DNA of 21,680 nucleotides from Acetobacteraceae bacterium (GCA_025356735.1 JANXRT010000469.1:1-21680); one strand, 5' to 3'. Shown: positions 1-6,243, counted from the stretch's first letter. The notes: generated from the letters alone by a model not told the origin. Numbers and translations are program-made.

Positions 1-257
1 GGCCGAGCCACCAGCGCCTCCGCCATCAGGCTCACCGCGACAGGCTCCGCCCACTCGCCCCGCGCCGCCGCCATCGCCGCCTGGTCGCGCCGCTGCCACT
101 CGGCCGGCTCGTCGAGCCCCGGCGGCGGCAAGGCCGCCTGCAGCACCCGCAGGATGTCGAAGAACGCCGTGCGTGGCAGCAGCAGCGCCCAGTCGGGCTT
201 GGGCGGGGCGGGCAGGTCTGAGATGGGTTGCAGTCCCCACCATACAGTCACGGCCAC
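1..257 (-). CDS. Hypothetical protein, 5' part only (runs off left edge)
   Basis: An open minus-strand frame runs from the window edge up to an in-frame TAA at 279-281. Its translation contains LQPISDLPAPPKPDW, then PRTAFFDILRVLQAA and LDEPAEWQRRDQAAM. This is balanced, soluble-looking protein with strong G/C at third positions, unlike the Ala/Gly/Arg-rich text of the other frames. There is no ATG near the front. GTG at 257 or GTG at 251 is the likely start, TTG at 275 is possible, and no Shine-Dalgarno sequence is convincing, so the start is uncertain. I see about 85 codons and the C-terminus lies outside the window. I do not recognise the family and assign no function. A hairpin repeat lies just upstream at 290-315. 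Confidence 0.5.
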   Translation of the reverse strand, partial: MAVTVWWGLQPISDLPAPPKPDWALLLPRTAFFDILRVLQAALPPPGLDEPAEWQRRDQAAMAAARGEWAEPVAVSLMAEALVAR

Positions 258-289
258 TAACTTGGCAAGAAACAAAGATTAACTAGTAG

Positions 290-315
290 GATGGGTGAGC
301 GAAGCGTTACCCATC
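290..315. repeat. Imperfect palindrome resembling a dispersed intergenic hairpin
   Basis: GATGGGT at 290-296 pairs with ACCCATC at 309-315 (7 bp perfect) around a 12-nt middle, GAGCGAAGCGTT. The overall look (GGATGGGT, GCGAAGCG, ACCCATC) resembles short palindromic repeats scattered between genes in many proteobacteria. That resemblance is from memory and only one copy is visible here. It lies in the 226-bp gap between the left-edge gene start and the end of the glycine-rich protein gene. Confidence 0.4.
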
Positions 316-447
316 ATCCCAGGCCAACCTCAAACCTCATCACACCCGCCGCAGCCAAAGTCTCTCAACAACCGGCGAACGCCGCAGCCGCGTTCCCGGC
401 CGCGACTGCTTCTTTGCCGTCAACCGGCTCGATCGAGCGTCCGGGCC

Positions 448-464
448 GGCCAGACTTCCTGGCC
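448..464 (-). terminator. Possible hairpin downstream of the glycine-rich protein gene
   Basis: GGCCAG (448-453) and CTGGCC (459-464) form a 6-bp stem with a 5-nt loop, starting about 20 nt past the stop codon at 484. No U-run follows on the minus strand, so this is at best a weak or factor-assisted terminator. Confidence 0.2.
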
Positions 465-483
465 AGCCCTTCGTTGCCGTTGG

Positions 484-1356
484 TCAGGATTTCTTCTGGG
501 CGAAATGCCGGCGCACGAAACCGACACCCACGACCCCGATGCCAAGCAGCGCGCCGGAAACCGGCTCCGGCACGGACACCGAGGAAGTTTCGGCGATCGT
601 CGCATAGCCGTTGCCGCCGTGATCCGCCCCGCCAAGTCCCGCGATCTGGCTGGTGCCGCCGTTGAAGGAATTGCCGCCCTCGCCGCCGTTGGAACGGCCG
701 CCTGTGCCGCCGGTATAACCGCCGCCGCCGCCGCCGCCGCTGGTGCCGCCGCCATCGCCATTCAGCGCGCCGCCGCCACCACCACCAAATCCGCCGGCCC
801 CGCCCTGGACGCCGAGACCACCGTGAAGGTCGGGGAATCCGCCGCCGCCGGTAGCTGTCGTGGTATTGCCGCCATTCCCGTTTAGACCGCCACCGCCGCC
901 GCCGCCAAATCCGCCGCTGCCACCAGCGCCGCCACCGCCCGAACCGCCTTGCGACGTGAGGCCGTTTCCGCCGCTATACGGGCCAAACCATCCGCCGCCG
1001 CCGCCGCCCGCGATGACCAGCGCCAGCCCCGTGGTTTGATCGAAGACGAAGGTGCCGCCGCCGCCGCCGCCGGCCCAGGCGCCGGCACCGCCCGCGCCGC
1101 CGACCGCGATCCGCAGCACGTCGCCGGCATTCAGGCTGAATGTGCCGCCGATCATGGCTCCCACGGAGATCGCTGCGCCGTTGCCGGCGTTATCCTGGCC
1201 GCCTTGGGCACCGGAAGCAGTGATTTGATAGATGCCGGTGTCCGCCACCGTGTAGGTGACGATGCTGCCGGCGTAATTGAACCCGCTTACGGGCCCGGCG
1301 ATGGCCGCAGAGGTCAACGCGACCAGCGAAGCACCGGCCAGAAAAAATTTGCGCAT
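484..1356 (-). CDS. Glycine-rich secreted protein with PEP-CTERM sorting signal
   Basis: This 290-aa protein is predicted to be exported. Residues 1-20 (MRKFFLAGASLVALTSAAIA) are a signal peptide. Residues about 25-255 are dominated by glycine runs with the pattern YQITASGAQGG, then a GD-plus-VGG segment, then AGGGGGG, which resembles the ALK/LTK-type glycine-rich domain. The last 30 residues hold VPEP (262-265), a hydrophobic stretch (about 266-281), RR (282-283) and a basic tail: the tripartite PEP-CTERM signal recognised by exosortase/EpsH-type enzymes. AGGAG lies about 13 nt before the ATG. No exosortase is in the window, so sorting must rely on genes elsewhere. A near-consensus sigma-54 promoter precedes it. 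Role in the extracellular matrix or envelope is inferred from the family. GCC-type triplet runs in the DNA encode the glycine runs. Confidence 0.85.
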   Translation of the reverse strand: MRKFFLAGASLVALTSAAIAGPVSGFNYAGSIVTYTVADTGIYQITASGAQGGQDNAGNGAAISVGAMIGGTFSLNAGDVLRIAVGGAGGAGAWAGGGGGGTFVFDQTTGLALVIAGGGGGGWFGPYSGGNGLTSQGGSGGGGAGGSGGFGGGGGGGLNGNGGNTTTATGGGGFPDLHGGLGVQGGAGGFGGGGGGALNGDGGGTSGGGGGGGYTGGTGGRSNGGEGGNSFNGGTSQIAGLGGADHGGNGYATIAETSSVSVPEPVSGALLGIGVVGVGFVRRHFAQKKS

Positions 1357-1409
1357 AAGATATAGAACTCCTATCCGGTTGCGAAATGCCAGCCGGTAAT
1401 TGGCTGTTA

Positions 1410-1425
1410 TGCAATAGCCGGGCCA
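1410..1425 (-). promoter_or_regulatory. Sigma-54 (-24/-12) promoter for the PEP-CTERM protein
   Basis: Read on the minus strand, TGGCCCGGCTATTGCA matches the sigma-54 consensus TGGCAC-N5-TTGCW. The invariant GG (1424-1423) and GC (1412-1411) are separated by exactly 10 nt. The predicted start of transcription is near 1399, leaving a leader of about 43 nt that includes the AGGAG before ATG 1356. The DNA upstream (about 1430-1510) is unusually A/T rich for this genome, as expected for a bent IHF/enhancer region. It contains TATCAA at 1442-1447 (half an IHF consensus) and the inverted repeat GAACTTGTTC at 1475-1484. Sigma-54 control of PEP-CTERM genes through PrsK/PrsR is established in other bacteria. 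The rest of the 263-bp gap 1357-1619 shows no gene. Confidence 0.6.
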
Positions 1426-1619
1426 AACAAGAGAATTTTATTATCAAAACACCGAGAGGTCCCGATAATTTGATGAACTTGTTCGAGAAAAAATATTTCC
1501 CAGTCTGAAAAATCTGTTGGCCTGGCGTTGCAAAAAATGCTTCGACCACGCGCAGTGTAAAGTTTCTCGACAACGCTTGAGCCTGGTTGATCACCTCGAC
1601 CCCAGAACAACCCCAGCCT

Positions 1620-1904
1620 TCAAACGAACTTCCCGCGCAGAAATCCCAAAGCCGGCAGCGGCTTCCAGCCCTTCGGCAGGTCTGTCCGCCGCACCGGCGT
1701 CACGCTATATCGCGGAGCCGGCTGCTCGCAGGTCCTTAAGAACCCCGCATACTCGGAAACCTGCTGCTCCCGCCAATCCCGGTCCGCCAACGCCGCCGGG
1801 CGGCTGGAGAAAATCTCCGCGATCCGGTTCCGGCGCCCGATCGAGGCAACCACGGCCCACAGCGTGTCGTCGCCGGGCCGGCGCAAGCTGACCACCTGGC
1901 TCAT
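1620..1904 (-). CDS. Hypothetical 94-aa protein
   Basis: The protein begins MSQVVSLRRPGDDTLWAVVA and ends LPALGFLRGKFV. The start at 1904 is chosen over an in-frame ATG at 1940 because AGGGAGGGG lies directly upstream at good spacing. It is soluble, with many basic residues (SIGRRNRIAEIF, RRTDLPKGWKPLP) and one cysteine (FLRTCEQPAP). No signal peptide or membrane segment is visible. Codon use is typical of the window. I do not recognise the family. It sits between the 45-aa CcdA-like gene upstream and the PEP-CTERM gene downstream, all on the minus strand. The gap of about 125 nt to the 45-aa gene argues against tight coupling, and it is not an obvious CcdB toxin. Confidence 0.6.
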   Translation of the reverse strand: MSQVVSLRRPGDDTLWAVVASIGRRNRIAEIFSSRPAALADRDWREQQVSEYAGFLRTCEQPAPRYSVTPVRRTDLPKGWKPLPALGFLRGKFV

Positions 1905-2029
1905 CAATGCCCCTCCCTGCGCATGCTGAACGCCACCCATCCACCGTCAGATAAACTCTGAACATCCGGCGCGCACCGGTCCAGCGTCAATTTTCCACGC
2001 GACGTCAGGTGGGCCAACCTCCCAACGAG

Positions 2030-2167
2030 CTAAAGCTCTGAAAATTCGTCGGATACGAATCCATGTCGTTCGTGAAAAGTGTCCAGCAGCCGGATGACCT
2101 CGGCAAGCTGTTCGGCCTCGTATGCCTTCTCCGCTAAAGCAGGCCGCTCTGCAGTTTTCGGTTCCAT
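2030..2167 (-). CDS. 45-aa protein with CcdA-antitoxin-like C-terminus
   Basis: A small frame with GGAGG placed 6 nt before the ATG at 2167, one of the better Shine-Dalgarno matches in the window. The product begins MEPKTAERPALAEKAYEAEQ and ends DTFHERHGFVSDEFSEL. An amphipathic acidic helix followed by ER-G-F-SDEF resembles the C-terminal toxin-binding tail of CcdA-family antitoxins. It lacks the N-terminal ribbon-helix-helix DNA-binding half, so it would be a tail-only or remnant antitoxin. No CcdB-like toxin lies next to it. Codon use is more relaxed than in neighbouring genes (TTA, GTA, CGA), which could mean recent acquisition or weak selection. The CcdA link is from memory of the family and unverified. 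It is transcribed divergently from the agmatinase gene. Confidence 0.5.
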   Translation of the reverse strand: MEPKTAERPALAEKAYEAEQLAEVIRLLDTFHERHGFVSDEFSEL

Positions 2168-2262
2168 CCCCGCCTCCAACCCACCATGCTTTGCCGGAGT
2201 ATGCGGCACCCATCCGCCAACACAATGAACCAGATCGCATAACGCCGCACGGAGCAGCAACC

Positions 2263-3165
2263 ATGGCCGAGCTTCCGACCTTCGCCACGCCGGCCACCTT
2301 CATGGGCATCGCCCGGACCGACCGGGCAGCGAAATTCTGCATCGCCGGCATGCCGCTCGACCTCGGCACCACCAACCGCGCCGGCGCCCGGTCCGGCCCG
2401 CCCGCCATCCGCGCCGCCAGCCGCATGCTGGTGGACGGCCAGCATCCCCGCAGCTGGGTCGATCCCGCGGCCTTGGACATCGCCGACATCGGCGATTTCT
2501 CGATCGCCCTCGGCGACATCGAGAAAAGCCTGGCGCGGATCGAGCAGCAGGCCGCCGGCCTCGCCCACCTTATCGGCCTCGGCGGCGAGCACGGCATCAC
2601 GCTGCCCTTGCTCCGCGCACTGAAAAAACGTCTGGGCGCACCCGTCGGACTGGTCCAGTTCGACTCCCACCTTGACACATGGGAGGTCAATTTCGGCCAG
2701 CAATTCGCCCACGGCTCAGTGTTCTACCACGCCCTCAACGAGGGCCTGGTCGATCCGCACCGGATGATCCAGGTCGGCATCCGCTCGCCCGTGCACCGCG
2801 AGGTGTGGGACTGGACCGTAGCCCAGGGCGTCACCATCCTCACCGGTGAGGACGTCCAGCTGCTCGGCCCGATCGATGTCGCCGGACGGATCAGGGAAAC
2901 CCTCGGGCTCGGTCCTGCCTACCTCAGCTTCGACATCGACGCGCTCGACCCCTCCTGCGCGCCCGGCACCGGGACGCCGGAAATCGGCGGCCTGTTGTCC
3001 TGGCAGGCCCAGGCGATCGTCCGCCGGCTGAACGGCATCGAATTTGTCGGCATGGACGTGGTCGAGGTCGCCCCGGCCTACGACGTCGCCGAAATCACCG
3101 CCCTGGCTGCCGCCACCATGGTCTGGGAATACCTTTCCCTTGTCGGCGACGAACCCATGCGCTGA
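2263..3165 (+). CDS. speB: Agmatinase / ureohydrolase family protein
   Basis: This 300-aa ureohydrolase is predicted to cleave agmatine to putrescine and urea using two Mn ions. Expected metal ligands are H110 (GGEHG), D134, H136 and D138 (QFDSHLDT), and D224 and D226 (SFDIDALDP), followed by the hallmark PGTGTPEIGG. Segments such as FAHGSVFYHALNEGL, QVGIRS and GMDVVEVAPAYD closely match the E. coli SpeB type as I remember it. The usual GGDH is GGEHG here, as in some archaeal-type agmatinases. ATG 2263 is chosen over the in-frame ATG at 2122 because GGAG lies 8 nt upstream and the family N-terminus fits; the longer form would also overlap the divergent 45-aa gene. Guanidinobutyrase or another guanidino-hydrolase activity is the main alternative. 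It heads the polyamine cluster. Confidence 0.85.
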   Translation: MAELPTFATPATFMGIARTDRAAKFCIAGMPLDLGTTNRAGARSGPPAIRAASRMLVDGQHPRSWVDPAALDIADIGDFSIALGDIEKSLARIEQQAAGLAHLIGLGGEHGITLPLLRALKKRLGAPVGLVQFDSHLDTWEVNFGQQFAHGSVFYHALNEGLVDPHRMIQVGIRSPVHREVWDWTVAQGVTILTGEDVQLLGPIDVAGRIRETLGLGPAYLSFDIDALDPSCAPGTGTPEIGGLLSWQAQAIVRRLNGIEFVGMDVVEVAPAYDVAEITALAAATMVWEYLSLVGDEPMR

Positions 3166-3214
3166 CCGCGCATCGGACGTTCACGATTTGCAGTATCCTC
3201 GAAAACATCCCTCG

Positions 3215-3220
3215 TATAAA
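3215..3220 (+). promoter_or_regulatory. Possible -10 element for the decarboxylase leader
   Basis: TATAAA stands alone in an A/T-richer patch 50 nt after the agmatinase stop. No good -35 box is seen at 16-18 nt upstream, so the call rests on the -10 box and on its position before the structured leader. Confidence 0.2.
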
Positions 3221-3225
3221 ACTCG

Positions 3226-3581
3226 CCTCCCGCCAATATATTCGGCGGCTGCCCATGACGCCATCGCACGTGCCGCGAGTCCTGGTTCTTGGACACAGCA
3301 ACGACGTAACGCGTCCTTTTCGGAAGAGCCGGTCACGCGAGTGGACCGGTGGCCCTAAGGGAACGGATATGTTTGATGTTGGCCCGGCGATCTTCATGGC
3401 AACCCGCGGCACAGCCGCGGGTCGAAGTCCGCACAATCCCGTCTGAAGCTTTCCGCGCCCGCTCCGCGCGCGGTTCCGCTTCCGTCCCTGCCGTCCCGTG
3501 CCGATCCCCTCATCCGGGACCGGCGGGGCCGGCCTGTCCCGGTGCCGCGTCGCGCCGGAGGATCGCCGTGAGGATTTCGAC
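3226..3581 (+). ncRNA. Structured 5' leader of the decarboxylase gene; candidate speF-type leader RNA
   Basis: The 416 nt between agmatinase and the decarboxylase contain no long gene but many stable hairpins: CCGCC/GGCGG (3230-3234/3244-3248); a stem from 3329 to 3349 closed by a GCGA (GNRA) tetraloop, with one bulged G; a 9-bp perfect stem ACCCGCGGC/GCCGCGGGT with an ACA loop (3402-3422); CCGCGC/GCGCGG (3453-3458/3468-3473); and GGGAC/GTCCC enclosing CGGC/GCCG (3516-3540). Alphaproteobacterial ornithine decarboxylase genes are known to carry the conserved speF leader, a long structured RNA of a few hundred nt. Position, length and structure fit, but I cannot check the consensus. The 5' end is a guess from the TATAAA at 3215. 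The 9-bp stem lies inside the small ORF 3369-3446. Confidence 0.45.
3369..3446 (+). CDS. Possible 25-aa leader peptide inside the decarboxylase leader
   Basis: ATG 3369 is preceded by AAGGGA with 6-nt spacing. The 25-codon frame begins MFDVGPAIFMATRGTAAGRS and ends PHNPV before TGA at 3444-3446. Its middle codons form the two arms of the 9-bp hairpin 3402-3422, so translation would open that stem and couple ribosome position to RNA folding. This is the arrangement expected of a sensing or attenuating leader peptide. E. coli speFL is a known ornithine-sensing leader ORF, but I see no sequence similarity to it. It ends 135 nt before the decarboxylase start. Chance ORFs of this length are common, so the support is the ribosome site plus the embedded hairpin. 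Confidence 0.3.
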   Translation: MFDVGPAIFMATRGTAAGRSPHNPV

Positions 3582-4799
3582 ATGTCTCAGCTCCGCCATC
3601 GCAACGCCGTCTCCCCGCTGCGCCGCGACACTCCTGACCGCGCCGCGCTGCCGACAGTGGACGACCTGGTCGCCGTCGAGCGGCCGGACGTGCCGATGCA
3701 CTGCCTGCGCCCGGCCGTGCTCGCCGCCACCGCGCGCGACTTCGTGACCGCTTTCCCCGGCAATGTGCTCTACGCCGTGAAGTGCAACCCCGAGCCCGCG
3801 GTGCTGCGCGCGCTGTGGGAGGGCGGCGTGCGTCATTTCGACTGCGCGTCGGCGAACGAGATTTCCCTCGTGCGCCAGATGTTCCCCGACGCGTCCATCC
3901 ACTTCATGCATCCGGTGAAGTCCCGCCGCGCCATTCGCGAGGCGTACGGCCGCCACGAGGTGCGCGACTTCGTGCTCGACGGTGCCGACGAGCTGGAAAA
4001 GATCCTGACCGAAACCGGCCACGCCGGCGACCTCGGCCTGTTTGTGCGCCTAGCGCTGCCGCCCGGCGACGCCGCGATCGACCTGTCCGGAAAATTCGGC
4101 GCCGAGGCGAACGACGCTGTCGCCCTGCTGCGCGCCGCCCGGCCATCGGCGGCCCGGCTCGGCGTGTCGTTCCACGTCGGCTCGCAATGCCTCGATCCGG
4201 TCGCCTACCGCCATGCGATGGAGCTGGCCGGCCGTATCATCCGCGCCGCCGGGGTCGAGGTCGAAATAATCGATGTCGGCGGCGGCTTCCCGGTGTCCTA
4301 TCCCGACATCGAGCCGCCGCCGCTCGGCGCCTTCCTGGCCGAGATCGAGGCGGCCTTCGACGCGCTGGAACTGCCGGCCGGCGTGCGGCTGTGGTGCGAG
4401 CCCGGCCGCGCGCTGGTCGCCGCCGGCGGCTCGGTCGTGGTCCAGGTGCAGATGCGCCGCGGCGCGATGCTGTACGTCAACGACGGCGTCTACGGCAGCC
4501 TGTCCGACGCGGGCGCGCTCGGCTTCCGCTTTCCCGCACGCGCCATCCGGCCGGGCGTGGAAACCTCGCAAGACCTCGCTCCGTTCAGCTTCTACGGCCC
4601 GACCTGCGACAGCGCTGACATCATGCGGGGCCCGTTCCTGTTGCCCGCCGACATCGCCGAGGGCGACTGGATCGAGCTGTCCCAGCTCGGCGCCTACGGT
4701 GCCTGCCTGCGCACCGCCTTCAACGGCTTCGACCGCGCGATCATCGCCGAGGTCCGCAACCACCCGGTCGTCCGGATGGCGGACCGTAGCGCTGCCTGA
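3582..4799 (+). CDS. odc: Type III PLP-dependent ornithine/lysine decarboxylase
   Basis: This 405-aa alanine-racemase-fold decarboxylase should convert ornithine to putrescine and perhaps lysine to cadaverine, as related alphaproteobacterial enzymes often do both. Visible signatures are K67 in YAVKCNP (PLP Schiff base), H198 in FHVGSQ (ring stacking), GGGFP at 233-237 and EPGR at 273-276 (phosphate binding), C342-D343 in YGPTCDSAD (catalytic Cys and substrate-binding Asp), and Y372 in GAYG. Length fits the family. ATG 3582 is chosen because GAGG lies about 8 nt before it and the family starts near here; an in-frame ATG at 3498 lies within the structured leader. Ornithine versus lysine preference cannot be settled from the motif. 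Homospermidine synthase follows after 37 nt, so the two are probably co-transcribed. Confidence 0.9.
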   Translation: MSQLRHRNAVSPLRRDTPDRAALPTVDDLVAVERPDVPMHCLRPAVLAATARDFVTAFPGNVLYAVKCNPEPAVLRALWEGGVRHFDCASANEISLVRQMFPDASIHFMHPVKSRRAIREAYGRHEVRDFVLDGADELEKILTETGHAGDLGLFVRLALPPGDAAIDLSGKFGAEANDAVALLRAARPSAARLGVSFHVGSQCLDPVAYRHAMELAGRIIRAAGVEVEIIDVGGGFPVSYPDIEPPPLGAFLAEIEAAFDALELPAGVRLWCEPGRALVAAGGSVVVQVQMRRGAMLYVNDGVYGSLSDAGALGFRFPARAIRPGVETSQDLAPFSFYGPTCDSADIMRGPFLLPADIAEGDWIELSQLGAYGACLRTAFNGFDRAIIAEVRNHPVVRMADRSAA

Positions 4800-4824
4800 C
4801 ATCCAGAGCTGCCTGACATCCAGA
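4791..4824 (+). repeat. 17-bp perfect tandem duplication across the decarboxylase stop codon
   Basis: GCTGCCTGACATCCAGA occurs twice head to tail, at 4791-4807 and 4808-4824. The first copy contains the decarboxylase stop codon TGA (4797-4799). The second lies in the gap before homospermidine synthase and ends next to its AAAGGAG ribosome site. It looks like a recent slippage duplication that lengthens the spacer without changing either protein. Confidence 0.9.
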
Positions 4825-4836
4825 AAGGAGAGAACC

Positions 4837-6243
4837 ATGAAGCACGCATCCTTTTCCGGCCACCTCGTCATGATCGGCTGCGGCAGCATCGGCCAGGGGG
4901 TCCTGCCGCTGATCCTGCGCCACATCGACATCGCGCCGGACCGCATCACGATCCTCACCGCCGATGAGCGTGGCCGCGACGTGGCCGCCGGATACGGCAT
5001 ATCGTTCCGCATCGAGCCGATCACCCGCGACAACATCGATGCCGTGCTGCGCCCGATGCTCGGCATCGGCGACTTCCTGCTCAACCTGTCGGTCGATGTT
5101 TCCTCCGTGGCGCTGATGGATCTGTGCCGCAGCGTCGGCGCGCTCTACCTCGACACCTGCGTCGAGCCCTGGGCCGGCGGCTACACCGACCCGTCCCTCA
5201 CCGCCTCGCAACGCTCCAACTACGCGCTGCGCGAATCCGCGCTCGACCTCGGCGCCCGCAAGCCCGGCGGCCCGACCGCGGTCATCACCCACGGCGCCAA
5301 CCCCGGCCTCGTGTCGCACCTCGTCAAGCAGGCGCTGCTCGACATCGCCCGCGACACCGGCCTGGAAATCGCCGAGCCGCAATGGCGCGAGCAGTGGGCC
5401 GCCCTCGCCCAGCGCCTTGGCGTCAAGGTGATCCACATCGCCGAGCGCGACACCCAGGTCGCCAACGTGCCCAAGCGCCCCGGTGAGTTCGTCAACACCT
5501 GGTCGATCGACGGCTTCGTCGGCGAAGGCTGCCAGCCGGCCGAGCTCGGCTGGGGCACGCATGAGCGCAGCTTCCCCGCCGACGGCCACCGCCACGAATT
5601 CGGCCGCGGCAGCGCGATCTTCCTCGACCGCCCGGGTGCGGCCACCCGGGTGCGCAGCTGGACCCCGATGGAGGGCCCGTTTCACGGCTTCCTCGTCACC
5701 CACAACGAGAGCATCTCGATCTCCGACTACTACAGCGTCGGCAACGGAGACGATGTGGAATACCGCCCGACCGTGCACTACGCCTACCACCCGTGCGACG
5801 ACGCGGTGCTGTCCCTGCACGAGCTCGCCGGCAAGAACTGGCAGATGCAGAGCCGCCAGCGCCTGATGATGCAGGAGATCGTCAGCGGCACCGACGAGCT
5901 GGGCGTGCTGCTGCTCGGCCATGCACGCGGCGCCTACTGGTACGGCTCGCGGCTATCCGTCGAGGAGGCGCGCAGATTGGCCCCGCACAACAACGCCACC
6001 AGCCTCCAGGTCACCGCGTCCGTGCTCGGCGCCATGGTGTGGGCGATCGAGAACCCCAACCGTGGCGTGGTCGAGCCCGACGACATCTCCTATTCGCGCG
6101 TGCTGGAGATCGCCGGACCGTACCTCGGCGAGGTCGTCGGCGAGTATTCCGACTGGACCCCGGTGCAGGACCGCGGCGGACTGTTCAACGAGGCAATCGA
6201 CCCGGCGTGCCCCTGGCAGTTCGCCAACTTCCGGGTCAGCTGA
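4837..6243 (+). CDS. hss: Homospermidine synthase
   Basis: This 468-aa enzyme is predicted to make sym-homospermidine from putrescine by NAD-dependent aminobutyl transfer, the terminal polyamine step in many alphaproteobacteria. The N-terminus has a Rossmann dinucleotide motif, GCGSIG at 14-19. Family-typical stretches include YLDTCVEPWAGGY, ITHGANPGLVSH, PMEGPFHGFLVTHNE and HARGAYWYGSRLS. Length matches bacterial enzymes of the family (about 470-480 aa). AAAGGAG lies 8 nt before the ATG. It follows the decarboxylase, which supplies putrescine, and agmatinase, a second putrescine source, lies upstream in the same direction. A carboxyspermidine or saccharopine dehydrogenase is a distant alternative, made unlikely by the specific motifs and neighbours. 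Confidence 0.93.
   Translation: MKHASFSGHLVMIGCGSIGQGVLPLILRHIDIAPDRITILTADERGRDVAAGYGISFRIEPITRDNIDAVLRPMLGIGDFLLNLSVDVSSVALMDLCRSVGALYLDTCVEPWAGGYTDPSLTASQRSNYALRESALDLGARKPGGPTAVITHGANPGLVSHLVKQALLDIARDTGLEIAEPQWREQWAALAQRLGVKVIHIAERDTQVANVPKRPGEFVNTWSIDGFVGEGCQPAELGWGTHERSFPADGHRHEFGRGSAIFLDRPGAATRVRSWTPMEGPFHGFLVTHNESISISDYYSVGNGDDVEYRPTVHYAYHPCDDAVLSLHELAGKNWQMQSRQRLMMQEIVSGTDELGVLLLGHARGAYWYGSRLSVEEARRLAPHNNATSLQVTASVLGAMVWAIENPNRGVVEPDDISYSRVLEIAGPYLGEVVGEYSDWTPVQDRGGLFNEAIDPACPWQFANFRVS

Noticed and set aside
1407..1610. 67-codon minus-strand frame in the gap before the PEP-CTERM gene
   Set aside because: No ribosome site, no family resemblance, and it overlaps the sigma-54 promoter; the A/T-rich composition looks regulatory rather than coding.
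1705..1965. Frame starting MFRVYLTVDG as a possible CcdB toxin partner for the CcdA-like gene
   Set aside because: Only the first ten residues resemble a CcdB start; the rest is a shadow of the 94-aa gene and there is no ribosome site.
4273..4836. In-frame extension upstream of homospermidine synthase
   Set aside because: It covers the decarboxylase gene in another frame and is Ser/Ala/Arg-rich; ATG 4837 has a strong ribosome site and the Rossmann motif at the right distance.
4741..5922. 393-codon open frame antisense to homospermidine synthase
   Set aside because: Composition is Val/Ala/Gly/Asp/His-rich with no recognisable domain, as expected from the complement of a G/C-rich gene; the sense frame is a clear homospermidine synthase.
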